A stretch of DNA of 34,561 nt from positions 1 to 34,561 of the forward strand of contig JAPLGE010000091.1 in the NCBI GenBank assembly GCA_026390315.1, read 5' to 3'. Numbering within the stretch: the stretch's first letter is position 1; each line of letters opens with the position of its first letter. Both the position numbers and the translations under genes were made by a program. This DNA comes from Candidatus Bipolaricaulota bacterium (GTDB taxonomy: Bacteria; Bipolaricaulota; Bipolaricaulia; UBA7950; UBA9294). Below the pieces are notes generated by a model. That model did no database searches. It was not told the DNA's origin and was given only the letters and a program-made list of their open reading frames with translations. Shown piece after piece: positions 1 to 9,359 of the stretch.

Positions 1-56
1 AACGCGGCGACGGCAACAAGGACGAGGAGCGCGAGGGGATGCGTGAGACGGATCAT
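1..56 (-). CDS. N-terminus of a membrane/secreted protein (partial, runs off window)
   Basis: Minus-strand ATG at 54-56 gives MIRLTHPLALLVLVAVAA..., hydrophobic; 4-nt ATGA-type overlap with the stop of the upstream VWA-like gene. Confidence 0.6.
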   Translation of the reverse strand, partial: MIRLTHPLALLVLVAVAA

Positions 57-1834
57 CGCGATCTCCTCCAGGTTGCGCCGCGGTAGAGCAGGTCCTCCGC
101 CAGGAGGGCGAGCAGGGCGAGCGCCGCCAGGTACGGCCACAGTCCGACGAGCGCCGACTTGCGCGTTTCCGGAGCCGTCGCGGGCGAGGCGAGGGCCGCG
201 CTCTCCGTCGGCGGGGAGGATTCTGCCGGATCGAGGTTCGCCGCAACGGGGAAGGTGCCACGATCGGTCGAGAGGGTGTAGACCCCGGGTGCGGGAGGGA
301 CGAACGCTTCTGTGCCGGCGGGAAGCGGGAGTTCCTCTCCTCGCGGTCCCTTGAGTCGGACCGCTCGTCCGTAGTCGCCAAGCGCGATCGGCTCCCCGAC
401 CAGAACGTCCGCGGTCGCCTCCCGGCCGGAGGAAGACGAGAACGACCGCAGGATGTTCGCCACGAGGAGCGGGAAATCGACGGTGAGGGGGAGGTTCGTC
501 TCCAGGAGGTCCGGCGCAACGAAGACGATCCGTCGACGCACGTCCGCGTAGCGGCAGAGGAAAGGCTGCGAGCCGAGGGCGAGGATGACCCGGACCTCCT
601 CATCGAGGGCGACGCTGGGCGAGGCGCGGACCCCGAAGTTGGAGGGGTCCACCTGGGCGAGCAGAGGATCGTCGGGGGCCGCGACCGTGAGGGGGCCCGG
701 TTCGGCGTCTCCTCCGATCTCAACCAGCCCTGCGAGTCCGGAGTGGACGAGCAGAGCGTTTCCCGTCGTCTCGGCCGGCAGGGTGGTCCCGTAGGCGACG
801 ACCAGGTCCGCGGCTGACGGATCGTCTGGGGCGAGCAGGGCCACTGGCCCCGCGGCCCGGAGGGCGGCGAGCAAGTAGCGGTTCTCCTCTCCGATCCAGC
901 GGATTCGTCGCTCGATCAAGGCGGGGAGCGTGGAGTAGCGGACGTCGTCGTCCGGGAAGCCGTCCTTTGTGTCCAGGCTCGCGACGAAGGCAGGCCCGAG
1001 CGAGCCGGGGAGCGGAAGGACGTAGGCCTCCTCTCGGCCAGGCGCAAGAACGAAGGAAAGGACGGCCGCGCGGACCCCGTCGCTCACTTTGGCATTCCCC
1101 TCTCGGTAGGAGGCTCCATGGTTCACAAGCCGGACGAACGCAGTAGACCCGCTGCCGTCTGGGTTCTGCCGCACGTTGAACGCCGTGACGGCGAGGTTCT
1201 CGTCCGGAGGGAAGAGGGTCTCCTCGAGATTCGGAATCGCCCCGCCGAGGCGGTGGTCGCCGAGCCAGAAGATCCGATCGAACCGGCCCGCCCCTCCTTG
1301 GCTCTCCAGGAGGACGCGGAGCTGGGCCGCCGTGCCGTCGGCGAGGAAGGTCGGCGCGGAGGTGGAGACGGCGCGCAGCGCGTCGGCGTGGTCTTCGGAG
1401 AACGACGACAGGACGCTCGGCGCGCTGGAGAGCTGGACGACGGCGACCGGCGAGCTCGGGTAGCGGCGCAGAAGGTCCAGCGCAGCCTGACGAGCGAGCT
1501 CGTAGCGGACCGTTCCATCGCGGGCGCGAGAGCGCATGCCGGCGCTCCCGTCGAGGACGACCGCCATCCCGGCGAGGTGAGGCCGCGCCACGCGTATCGC
1601 CGGACCGGCGAGGGCGACGCTCACGAGGGTGAGCACGAGGAGCTGGAGGAGAAGAAGGGGCTCCAGGCGCTGCCGGATCCGGGCCGCCCGCGACCGCGGC
1701 TCGCTGGGAAGGCCGTCCCAAAGGAAGAGGGCGGAGACCTCGTGGCGGCGGCTCCGCGTGCGCAGGAAGTAGAGGAGAAGGATGGCTCCCCCGGCGAGAA
1801 GGAGATAGAGGGCCGTGGGGGCGACGAGCGTCAT
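53..1834 (-). CDS. BatA/VWA-like membrane protein (aerotolerance-type N-terminal region)
   Basis: 593 aa; N-terminus MTLVAPTALYLLLAGGAILLLYFLRTRSRRHEVSALFLW typical of BatA-type proteins; VWA-like VVLDGSAGMRSR; C-terminal TM; operon with MoxR and DUF58. Confidence 0.85.
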   Translation of the reverse strand: MTLVAPTALYLLLAGGAILLLYFLRTRSRRHEVSALFLWDGLPSEPRSRAARIRQRLEPLLLLQLLVLTLVSVALAGPAIRVARPHLAGMAVVLDGSAGMRSRARDGTVRYELARQAALDLLRRYPSSPVAVVQLSSAPSVLSSFSEDHADALRAVSTSAPTFLADGTAAQLRVLLESQGGAGRFDRIFWLGDHRLGGAIPNLEETLFPPDENLAVTAFNVRQNPDGSGSTAFVRLVNHGASYREGNAKVSDGVRAAVLSFVLAPGREEAYVLPLPGSLGPAFVASLDTKDGFPDDDVRYSTLPALIERRIRWIGEENRYLLAALRAAGPVALLAPDDPSAADLVVAYGTTLPAETTGNALLVHSGLAGLVEIGGDAEPGPLTVAAPDDPLLAQVDPSNFGVRASPSVALDEEVRVILALGSQPFLCRYADVRRRIVFVAPDLLETNLPLTVDFPLLVANILRSFSSSSGREATADVLVGEPIALGDYGRAVRLKGPRGEELPLPAGTEAFVPPAPGVYTLSTDRGTFPVAANLDPAESSPPTESAALASPATAPETRKSALVGLWPYLAALALLALLAEDLLYRGATWRRSR

Positions 1835-2709
1835 TGGAGAACCCCTCCCGCACGCAAGCGCTCGTGGATCAGCCTCTCCACGGGAAGGTCCGTCGGGACG
1901 AGGAAGTGCGGGATGCGGTGGCCGGAGAAGAAGGCCGTCATCTCGTCGAGGAAGAGCCCCAGACGGCGCTCGTACTGGGCGAGGGTCCTTCGCCCAACGA
2001 CGAGTTCCATCGACCGGCCGCTCTCCACCTCGCGGATCTCGAAGGTTCCCTCCATTTGAGGGTGGAGTTCCTGCGGGTCGACGACCTGAACCACCACGAT
2101 GTCGTCACCGCGGTGGAGGAGACGCGCAATCCCCTCCTGATACCCGGACCGGCTCAAGAGGTCGCTCACCAGGAAGACGAGGCCACTCTCGCGGCTCGCG
2201 GACAAGAAGTCGCCGATCGTCCGGTCGAGCGACGTCGTGCCCGCCGGAGCGACGTCCTGCAAGGCGCGAAGGATGTGGTTCATCTGGCCCATCCCGTGCC
2301 GCGGCGGGATGGCGGAGAGAAGGCGGTCGCAGAAGGGATAGAGCCCGACGCGGTCCAGCTCCCGGAGCCCGATGTAGGCGATCGCGGCAGCGAAGCGCGC
2401 GGCATAGCGTGCCTTGGGAGGATCGCCGAGCCGCATCGAAGCGGAGAGATCGACGAGGAGGTAGATCGGCCGATCGGCCTCGTGGACGAAGGTCTTGACG
2501 AGGACTCTGTCCAGGCGCCCGAGCAGATTCCAGTCGATGTAGCGGAAGTCGTCGCCCGGGGAGTAGTCGCGGTAGTCCGCGAACTCGACGCTCGTCCCGG
2601 CGCGAGGCGAAGGGTGAGTGCCGGCGAGCTTCCCCTTCCGCCGGCCCTTGACGATGAACTTCAGGTTGGCAAGACGGCGAAGGAAGGCCTCGTCGATCAG
2701 CGGTTCCAT
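1831..2709 (-). CDS. DUF58 domain-containing protein
   Basis: MEPLIDEAFLRRLANLKFIVKGRRKGKLAGTHPSPRAGTSVEFADYRDYSPGDDFRYIDWNLLGRLDRVLVKTF: DUF58 signature (G.S.EF.DYR.Y.PGDD.R.IDW). Confidence 0.93.
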   Translation of the reverse strand: MEPLIDEAFLRRLANLKFIVKGRRKGKLAGTHPSPRAGTSVEFADYRDYSPGDDFRYIDWNLLGRLDRVLVKTFVHEADRPIYLLVDLSASMRLGDPPKARYAARFAAAIAYIGLRELDRVGLYPFCDRLLSAIPPRHGMGQMNHILRALQDVAPAGTTSLDRTIGDFLSASRESGLVFLVSDLLSRSGYQEGIARLLHRGDDIVVVQVVDPQELHPQMEGTFEIREVESGRSMELVVGRRTLAQYERRLGLFLDEMTAFFSGHRIPHFLVPTDLPVERLIHERLRAGGVLQ

Positions 2710-3692
2710 CAGACGGGGCGGGTCTCTTCCCAGACTTGCGCGAGCAGGTCTTCGACTCGGACCCCCTCGGCCTCGCCCTTGAAGTTGAGGATGACCCGGT
2801 GGACGAGCGCGGGGAGGAAGACGGACTCGATGTCGGCCCGGCGGACGTTGGGCTCGCCGGAGAGGAAGGCGTGCGCCTTCGCGGCGAGGATCAGGGCAAT
2901 CGCCCCCCGCGGGCTCGAGCCGTACTCCACGAAGCCCTTGACCGGGGATGGAGCGTGCGCGGCCTTGGGGTGCGTGGCGAGGACAAGCCGGCCGACGTAG
3001 CGGCGAAGCTCTTGGCCGATGGGGACCTCCCGGACGACCCGTTGTGCCGTCAGGACCTCCTCCCTTCCCGCGACCGGCTCGGGAAGCCGGAGCCCCTCTC
3101 CCTCGGTGTTGCGCCTCGCGATCTCGATCAACTCCTCCAGATTCGGCTGATCCATGGCTCCCTTGAGGAGGAATCGGTCGACCTGAGCCTCGGGGAGAGG
3201 ATAGGTCCCCTCCATCTCGATCGGATTCTGGGTGGCGAGAACGGCGAACGGTTCCTCCAGCGGGTAGGTGGTCTTCCCGACGGTGACCGTCCGCTCCTCC
3301 ATCGCTTCGAGCAGGGCCGACTGGGTCTTGGGCGTCGCTCGGTTGATCTCGTCGGCGAGAACGAGGTTGGCGAAGAGCGGCCCCGGGGAGTACGTGAAGC
3401 CGCGACGTCCGCCCTCTTCGGTGAGGATGTTCGTCCCCACGATGTCCGCAGGCATGAGGTCGGGGGTGAACTGGATCCGCGAGAAGCGAAGGCCGAGGGC
3501 GCTCGCCAGGGTCTTCACGAGGAGCGTCTTCCCCAGGCCGGGGACCCCTTCCAGGAGCAGGTTTCCTCGGGTGAGGAGTGCCATCAAAGTGAGTTCGACA
3601 ATCCGGGCGTGGCCGACGATCACCCCCTCGATCGCTTCGTGCAGTCGGGCGAGCGCGCCTTGGGCCAGATCGATGTCTCTCTCCGTGATCAT
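2709..3692 (-). CDS. MoxR-family AAA+ ATPase
   Basis: Walker A GVPGLGKT, Walker B LADEINRA, ATQNPIEMEGTYPLPEAQVDRF typical of MoxR. Confidence 0.95.
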   Translation of the reverse strand: MITERDIDLAQGALARLHEAIEGVIVGHARIVELTLMALLTRGNLLLEGVPGLGKTLLVKTLASALGLRFSRIQFTPDLMPADIVGTNILTEEGGRRGFTYSPGPLFANLVLADEINRATPKTQSALLEAMEERTVTVGKTTYPLEEPFAVLATQNPIEMEGTYPLPEAQVDRFLLKGAMDQPNLEELIEIARRNTEGEGLRLPEPVAGREEVLTAQRVVREVPIGQELRRYVGRLVLATHPKAAHAPSPVKGFVEYGSSPRGAIALILAAKAHAFLSGEPNVRRADIESVFLPALVHRVILNFKGEAEGVRVEDLLAQVWEETRPV

Positions 3693-5164
3693 GGGCCTCC
3701 TTGTGTGATCGACTCGAAGTATCGCTTGACCGAATCCTGTGCGCTGGGCGGAAGCGACCTGCCGGCGAGGACCGCCCGCAAGGCGTCGTAGTCGAGGGCG
3801 AGTCGCGGAAGTCCGCTCTCCGGCTGGGGGAGCGCCTCCAAGGGGACCCCCTTGGTAAGGAAATTCTGGAACTCGCCGCTCTTTCCCACGATTCCCGCGA
3901 GGTCCTCCGGCACGAAACCGGCGGCCGGGCTGGGTGCGCCAAGGCGGTCCGAGGCGAGGGGAGAGGCCTCTTCGTCCCCGCCGACGAGCGAGGCGTCTTT
4001 CTCCTCGCCGGGAACACCTGGTCGCTCGGAGCCGGCGCCCGTTCCTCCCTCCGTGGGCCCTTCGTTCTCGGAGGACCCGGTGCCCGGGGGGCTCTCGCCT
4101 GAGGCACCCCAGGCGGAGGTCTCTCCGTCCTCCGACGAGGCGGGGGGCGGGGCCTCGGCCCCTTCGGGCGGCGTTGCTGCTTGCTGGGCCGTCTCGCCTT
4201 CTGAGAGCACGCGTGCCTTGGCGACGTTCTCGCCGAGAGCCTCGGGGTCCTCTTCGTTCAGGAGGGCCTCGATCGCCTCGCGCAGGGATTGGTCCGCAGT
4301 CTGGTCCATGAGCTCGGAGAGCGACTGGCGCTCCTCGGGCGTGAGAGGGCCGGGGCGCTGCGCGAGCCGTTCCTCTATCTGGGAAAGGACCTCGGAAAGG
4401 GACGCCGCGCCTTCCTTCCGATCCTGGGCAAGGTCACCGAAGTCGTTCACGGACTCGGACAGGATCCCCTCCGATCCGGGGCTTCCCGATACGCCGGCGA
4501 GGAGGTCGTCCAGGGTCTGATCGGGCATCTTGCCGGCAGGCGGAGTGGGAGTTCCCTGCGGGACTCTCTCGCGTGGAAGGCCGGCCGCCGCGTCTGCGGA
4601 CGTCCGATCGGGGGTGGGGCGGCTGGCGACGAGGGGCGAGCTTGCGGGAGCCTGGGAGAGGACTTGCTCCGCAGTGGACAGGGCCAAGGGCTCAAGCGAG
4701 AAGAGAAAGGCCGCGCCCGCAAGAGCTAGTGCACCGAGCGCCGGAACGAGAACAGGGACGACTCCGAGCGGGAGGGCCTTCTTCAAGCGGAGGGGGAACC
4801 CCTCCAGAGCCTTCTCGATCCGTCGGCGGAACGGGCGGCCGCGGCCAGTCTCTCGCAGCTCGCGGAGGGCGCTCAGGCGCTCCCCCGTCCCCAAGGCGAG
4901 GTCGACCTTCAAGAGAAGAAGCGGCACGTTCGGTCGCCGGGCGTGCCCGAACGCGAAGGCCGCCGCCGCAACAAAGAGGGGCAGCGCCGCAAGCCAGACG
5001 AGCGGGAACGGCGCGGCCTTCGGCCAGAGGCCGAAGACCCGTCCCCCCGCGAAGAGGAGCAACGGCACGACGCAGACCGCGAACGCGAGGCCGGCGAAGC
5101 GAAGGCCGCGCAGGCGGCGACTCCTCCGATCGACCCGCCGTTCGAGGACCGCCAAGCTAAGCAC
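3689..5164 (-). CDS. Uncharacterised membrane protein with acidic, low-complexity cytoplasmic/periplasmic segment
   Basis: 491 aa from GTG at 5162-5164 (8-nt overlap with upstream gene); several TM segments then Glu/Gln/Pro/Gly-rich region. Confidence 0.75.
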   Translation of the reverse strand: MLSLAVLERRVDRRSRRLRGLRFAGLAFAVCVVPLLLFAGGRVFGLWPKAAPFPLVWLAALPLFVAAAAFAFGHARRPNVPLLLLKVDLALGTGERLSALRELRETGRGRPFRRRIEKALEGFPLRLKKALPLGVVPVLVPALGALALAGAAFLFSLEPLALSTAEQVLSQAPASSPLVASRPTPDRTSADAAAGLPRERVPQGTPTPPAGKMPDQTLDDLLAGVSGSPGSEGILSESVNDFGDLAQDRKEGAASLSEVLSQIEERLAQRPGPLTPEERQSLSELMDQTADQSLREAIEALLNEEDPEALGENVAKARVLSEGETAQQAATPPEGAEAPPPASSEDGETSAWGASGESPPGTGSSENEGPTEGGTGAGSERPGVPGEEKDASLVGGDEEASPLASDRLGAPSPAAGFVPEDLAGIVGKSGEFQNFLTKGVPLEALPQPESGLPRLALDYDALRAVLAGRSLPPSAQDSVKRYFESITQGGP

Positions 5165-5801
5165 TCGACTCGCCTCCCCTCTTCCTGCGAAGCAGGAGGA
5201 AGAACAGGGCGGCGGCGGCTGTCGGGACGGCAAAGGAGAGAAGAACCCCCTCTTTCGCCTGGGTACCGAGAAGGACGGCCGGGAGCCCAAGGGGACTCAA
5301 AGCGAGGAGAGCCGGAAGGGGCGCCAGGCAGTAGAAGAGAAAGGCGAGGTACTTCAGCGGGAAGGCGCGGGAGGACGAGACGCGGGTCGGTCCTTCGAGC
5401 AGCCGGCCTCCTAGAGCGCACGCGAGCGAGAAGGCCGTCGTGTAGACGAGGATGAGCAGGAGTGCGGCCTCCTTTCCCGGGTAGAGTGAACGCGCGAAAA
5501 GGAGGTAGGGGAGAGTGAGGAACTGGCCCAAAAGGACGCGCTTGGCGAGGAGAAGCGCGGCGGCAGGGCGTGGCTCTCCGCGGGCGGCGCTCGTGGCTCC
5601 TAGGTTGAGGCCGAGGACTCCCATGAGAAAGGCGTGGGCGGAGAAGTAGATGGGGAGCCGCGACAGGAACGAGAAGAGAGAGAACTCCTTGACGCGCTGT
5701 GCCCACGGGACAGAGAAAAGAAGGGCCACGCCGCACAAGAGGACCAGCACGAGGAACGGCTCGAGCGTCTCTTCGTCGATTAGGGCGTCTGGGCTAGCCA
5801 T
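5157..5801 (-). CDS. Multi-spanning integral membrane protein, unknown function
   Basis: 214 aa, multiple hydrophobic helices; overlaps neighbours by 8 nt on each side. Confidence 0.75.
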   Translation of the reverse strand: MASPDALIDEETLEPFLVLVLLCGVALLFSVPWAQRVKEFSLFSFLSRLPIYFSAHAFLMGVLGLNLGATSAARGEPRPAAALLLAKRVLLGQFLTLPYLLFARSLYPGKEAALLLILVYTTAFSLACALGGRLLEGPTRVSSSRAFPLKYLAFLFYCLAPLPALLALSPLGLPAVLLGTQAKEGVLLSFAVPTAAAALFFLLLRRKRGGESSA

Positions 5802-7497
5802 TCCGACCTCCCTTCACCACGTAGACGGCGACTTCTCTCACTTCTATCTCTAGTCCAGAGTATCGCTTTTCTCTCTCACCCTCACGCGAAGCCACAAGCC
5901 ACGTGCCTTCCTGGAAGGGAAAGGCTCCGGCAATGGTCGCGAAGACGGTGGCGGCGTCCTTCTCCAGGGTCACGTCCTCGGCCGGCATCGCGTCGCGGAG
6001 ACGGAACCGGCTCTCTCCAGTCGGGATGCTGCCGAGCGCGTAGGCCCTGCCACCGTCAAACAGGATCGCCTGACCCAAGGCGGCCTCACGGTTGACGATC
6101 CGCACCTCACTTTCCTCAAACCGATCGACCCGCAGGAGGGCTTGGCCTCGGTCTCCGGCCCGCAGAGATCTCGTCTCCCCCGCCGCGAGAACGAGGGACG
6201 CGATGCCGTTCCGAAGGTCGAGGTCGATGTCGAAACGTGCGACCTGCAGGCTCTTGGGAAGCTCCTCAACCCACGGCAGAGGATCTCTCACTTCTACGCG
6301 CACCGGGCGGTCGTCCGTCGCGAACAATTCCATGTCGAACATCGTGATGGCGACTGTATCTTGCACGTGTACTATCGTTATGTACTGATATAGCGCTGCA
6401 ACACGCTCCGCCCAGATTGTGTACAAACCGGACGCAAGGCAGAGCGAGCCCGTCGTGATGGCCAAGAGAAGGAGCCGGCGGCGTGGCCGCCCCACGCGCA
6501 AGACGATCGTGGCAAGCGCAAGCACGCTCGCCGCGACGAGGCCTGCGGCGACGAGATAGCTGGGGCGCCGCAGGCGCACGCCCGCAAGGAGGGCCTTGGT
6601 TGGCGAGGAGAGCGAAAGGACGTGAGCAGGCGTGATGTGGGAGCTGATGGCCGCCCACGTCGCCTCGTCAACGTCGAAGACGCCCTTCGTCACCACGAAG
6701 ACGCTCCCGGCGCCGTAGTCACCCTCGAGGAGGAGCGGAACCGCATCCTGTCTCAGCAGGACGCGACCTCCCGACTTCGCCTGGCCGGAGAGGTAGAAGG
6801 AGCCGCGGCCGTCCTCGGTCAAGGTTGGAAGGTCGATCGGGAGGAGCTCGCGGAGGAGAGGCGAGTCGAGGAGGTAGAAGTCGCGCCCCGTGAAGACGAC
6901 GAGCGTGCCGCCGGCGAGGATCCAACGGGCGAGCGCCGCGCAGCGCTCGGGGTTGAGGCCGGAGGAGAGGCGCCCGAGCCAGACGGAGGAGATCCCTTCG
7001 TAGCTCTGCCACAGGAGAGGGAGATGCTCGGGATCGACGAACGCTGGGTCGCCGGTGACGGGCTGGGCAAAGGTGCCGACCTGAAGAGGGAACGGCGCGT
7101 CGCGGCGGAGCGCGTCCAGGTCGACCGTCGCTGAGGCGAGGGGCGCGCCGGACGCGTCAAGGAGAACGCCCTCCAAGGGCCGGGTGGCGTCGTAGATAGG
7201 GATGGCCCACTCCTGGAGGCCCGTCCCCAGGAGCGTGAGAGGAATCCGCACGGTGCTGGTCGCCTCGCCGCGCCAGGCGTTCCCCATGGGCTGACGCAGG
7301 ACGAGGGAACCAGCGAATGGGAATCCAACGCCGCTGATCCGTGCCTCGACCGAGGTGCAGGTGTTGGGGACGAGCGATCCGGCAACACCGACCTCGAGGG
7401 TGAGTCGGGCGGCGCCGAAGCCCTGCCCGGAAAGGGCAAGGACCAAGGCTCCGACGAGGGCGCCGCAAAGCCGCCTTTCCAAGGTTCCCACCGCCAC
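5794..7497 (-). CDS. Signal-peptide membrane protein with glutamine-amidotransferase-like region and two TM helices
   Basis: GTG at 7495-7497 preceded by GGAGGG; N-terminal signal (LCGALVGALVLALSGQGFGA), region ARWILAGGTLVVFTGRDFY, two TM segments. Longest ORF extends to 7584. Confidence 0.7.
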   Translation of the reverse strand: MAVGTLERRLCGALVGALVLALSGQGFGAARLTLEVGVAGSLVPNTCTSVEARISGVGFPFAGSLVLRQPMGNAWRGEATSTVRIPLTLLGTGLQEWAIPIYDATRPLEGVLLDASGAPLASATVDLDALRRDAPFPLQVGTFAQPVTGDPAFVDPEHLPLLWQSYEGISSVWLGRLSSGLNPERCAALARWILAGGTLVVFTGRDFYLLDSPLLRELLPIDLPTLTEDGRGSFYLSGQAKSGGRVLLRQDAVPLLLEGDYGAGSVFVVTKGVFDVDEATWAAISSHITPAHVLSLSSPTKALLAGVRLRRPSYLVAAGLVAASVLALATIVLRVGRPRRRLLLLAITTGSLCLASGLYTIWAERVAALYQYITIVHVQDTVAITMFDMELFATDDRPVRVEVRDPLPWVEELPKSLQVARFDIDLDLRNGIASLVLAAGETRSLRAGDRGQALLRVDRFEESEVRIVNREAALGQAILFDGGRAYALGSIPTGESRFRLRDAMPAEDVTLEKDAATVFATIAGAFPFQEGTWLVASREGEREKRYSGLEIEVREVAVYVVKGGRNG

Positions 7498-7747
7498 GTT
7501 CCCTCCGGCCGGAGGGTGGATTCCTCGCTCTTCCGCACGGATTCGACGCTCTGTGTTGGCTCCGCCTAGTCTCGTCCGTCTCAACAGCTCTTCTCAAGGC
7601 AACCGTGCCCGTTCGAGGGCGCGTTGTCAACACCCAACGGTTGGGGCCATTCGCCGACCAAAGCCTCTTTCGGGGCGGCGGGCGCGGTCCGTCACCCCCG
7701 GCTCGAGGCGGGGAGATCGGAGTCGGGTCGAGGGACGGGAAGGAGTC

Positions 7748-8368
7748 CTATTGCGGGAGGTTGTTCACGGCGACCGTAGCGTCCTCGTTCAGGACGTCCG
7801 CGTAGATCTGGGTGGTCTGGATCGAGCGGTGGCCGAGCTGCTTCTGGACGAGGCGTATGTTGTACTTGGACGCGCGGTAGAGGAGGGAAGCGTACGTGTG
7901 GCGACAGGAGTGGATGGAGAAGCGTGCGGGAAGTCCGACGGCGCGGGCCTCGGCCTTGAAGATGCGGAAGACGGCGGTCCGCGTGAGCGGGCCTCTGCTC
8001 CTGGAGGAGACGAAAAGAGGGGCCGGGGGTGCTGCAGACTGGCCGACCTGCTCCTTCCAGGCGAGGAAGTCGACGAGGTGACCGCGGAGCGGGGCGCCGA
8101 GGTGCACGGCGCGCTTCTTGTGGCCCTTGCCGTCGCGCACCACGAGGACGGCGGGATCGCCGTCGAGAAGGAGGTCCCGCACGCACAGGGCACAGATTTC
8201 GGAGACCCGCAGCCCGCTGTCGAGCGCGACGTGCAGGATGGCCCAATCGCGCACGGACTTGTTGTGGGCGGTGTCGCTCGAGGTCTCGGCGCGGCGGCGG
8301 CAGTGCTCCTTGAGCGTCTGGACTTGGCTGGGCGTCAGAAAGTCCTCTGGGGTGATGTCGAGCGGCAT
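7748..8368 (-). CDS. Tyrosine recombinase/integrase, short catalytic-domain-only form
   Basis: DSGLRVSEICAL (Arg I), DGKGHKKR (Lys), HSCRHTYASLL (HxxR), LGHRSIQTTQIYADV (LGH...Tyr). Start at MPLD (SD GGGAG upstream) gives 206 aa, without a full N-terminal core-binding domain. Confidence 0.9.
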   Translation of the reverse strand: MPLDITPEDFLTPSQVQTLKEHCRRRAETSSDTAHNKSVRDWAILHVALDSGLRVSEICALCVRDLLLDGDPAVLVVRDGKGHKKRAVHLGAPLRGHLVDFLAWKEQVGQSAAPPAPLFVSSRSRGPLTRTAVFRIFKAEARAVGLPARFSIHSCRHTYASLLYRASKYNIRLVQKQLGHRSIQTTQIYADVLNEDATVAVNNLPQ

Positions 8369-8427
8369 GTCATCGTCTCCCTTCGCCGGGCGAGCGTAGC
8401 GGGCGGCCGCCCCGGGAGACGGGACAA

Positions 8428-8461
8428 CGGTCGCAACAAAAGGACTCTTTTGTTGCGACCG
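8428..8461. repeat. Perfect 15-bp inverted repeat with 4-bp centre (34 bp), 5' of the recombinase gene
   Basis: CGGTCGCAACAAAAG-GACT-CTTTTGTTGCGACCG, arms exactly complementary. Confidence 0.95.
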
Positions 8462-8585
8462 CGAGGCTTGTGACGCAAAAGGGCCTTCACGTGCGGCGTT
8501 CACGTTCCCGCACCGTAGCGCACGCGCGAGAGGGTGCCGCAGAAGGAAGTCCGCCCGGCCCGCCGGAGGCGGGTCTAGGGGCCTC

Positions 8586-9359
8586 TCAGTCGATCGTGTA
8601 TCTTTGGATGATCTTCTTTTCTTCCGCAGCGACCTCGCCGATCACCTCAAAGTGCTCGGCAATCCCGGAGTGCTTCAGCTTCTCGGCGAGGAGGTTGTCT
8701 AGCTGGAAGATCCCGGCGGAGTTCGACATCTCGATCTCGATCTTGACGGGCCGCTCGGTTCCCTTCTTGATCCTCACCTTCTTGATCGCCATGGCCGACA
8801 CGGAGTGGATCGTCGCCTCGCCCGCGGTAAAAGGGATGCGGGCGCGTCCAGACTCCATGTCTAGCGCGTCGGCGATTTTGACGACCCCGCCCTCGACGGT
8901 GAGGGGGGTGACGTCGCGGCGGTGGGCGTGAATGGCGTGCAGAACCTCCCCTTCGAGGACGGGCGCCGTCTCGTCAGCGTAGATCCCGGCGAGGAAATCC
9001 CGTGCGAGAGGCGCGGCCAGGATGAGGGAGAGGTCCTCGTGGTCGTGGCGGTCGATGACGTGCCCCACGTCGTGGAGGCAGGCGGCGAGGACGACGATCA
9101 CTTCCGCGTCCTCCGGGGCGAGGCGGTGGTCCTTGACCGCGCTCGGGACGACCCCGCCGGCCGAAAGGAGGCGGAGGAGCTTCAGCGCGATGTTCGTGAT
9201 GATTCGGACGTGCACGGGGCCGTGGTCGTTGATGTGCATCCGGTCCATCGCGGTGACGTTCGAGGCACTCCACAAGGCGGCCAGGCGCGGCGACGCGTCG
9301 ATCCGCGCCACCACCTGGCCGAGGCGTTCGTTTCCGCGAACTGGGAGGTTAAGTGCCAT
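8586..9359 (-). CDS. HD-domain metal-dependent phosphohydrolase
   Basis: DHGPVHVRI, ACLHDVGHVIDRHDHEDLS, HAIHAHRRD, KIADALDM: HD-superfamily motifs. Confidence 0.9.
   Translation of the reverse strand: MALNLPVRGNERLGQVVARIDASPRLAALWSASNVTAMDRMHINDHGPVHVRIITNIALKLLRLLSAGGVVPSAVKDHRLAPEDAEVIVVLAACLHDVGHVIDRHDHEDLSLILAAPLARDFLAGIYADETAPVLEGEVLHAIHAHRRDVTPLTVEGGVVKIADALDMESGRARIPFTAGEATIHSVSAMAIKKVRIKKGTERPVKIEIEMSNSAGIFQLDNLLAEKLKHSGIAEHFEVIGEVAAEEKKIIQRYTID

Noticed and set aside
8560-8580. CCCGCC/GGCGGG hairpin after the HD gene as a terminator
   Set aside because: Only about 6 bp with a 3-nt loop and no U-tract on the minus strand; not supportable.
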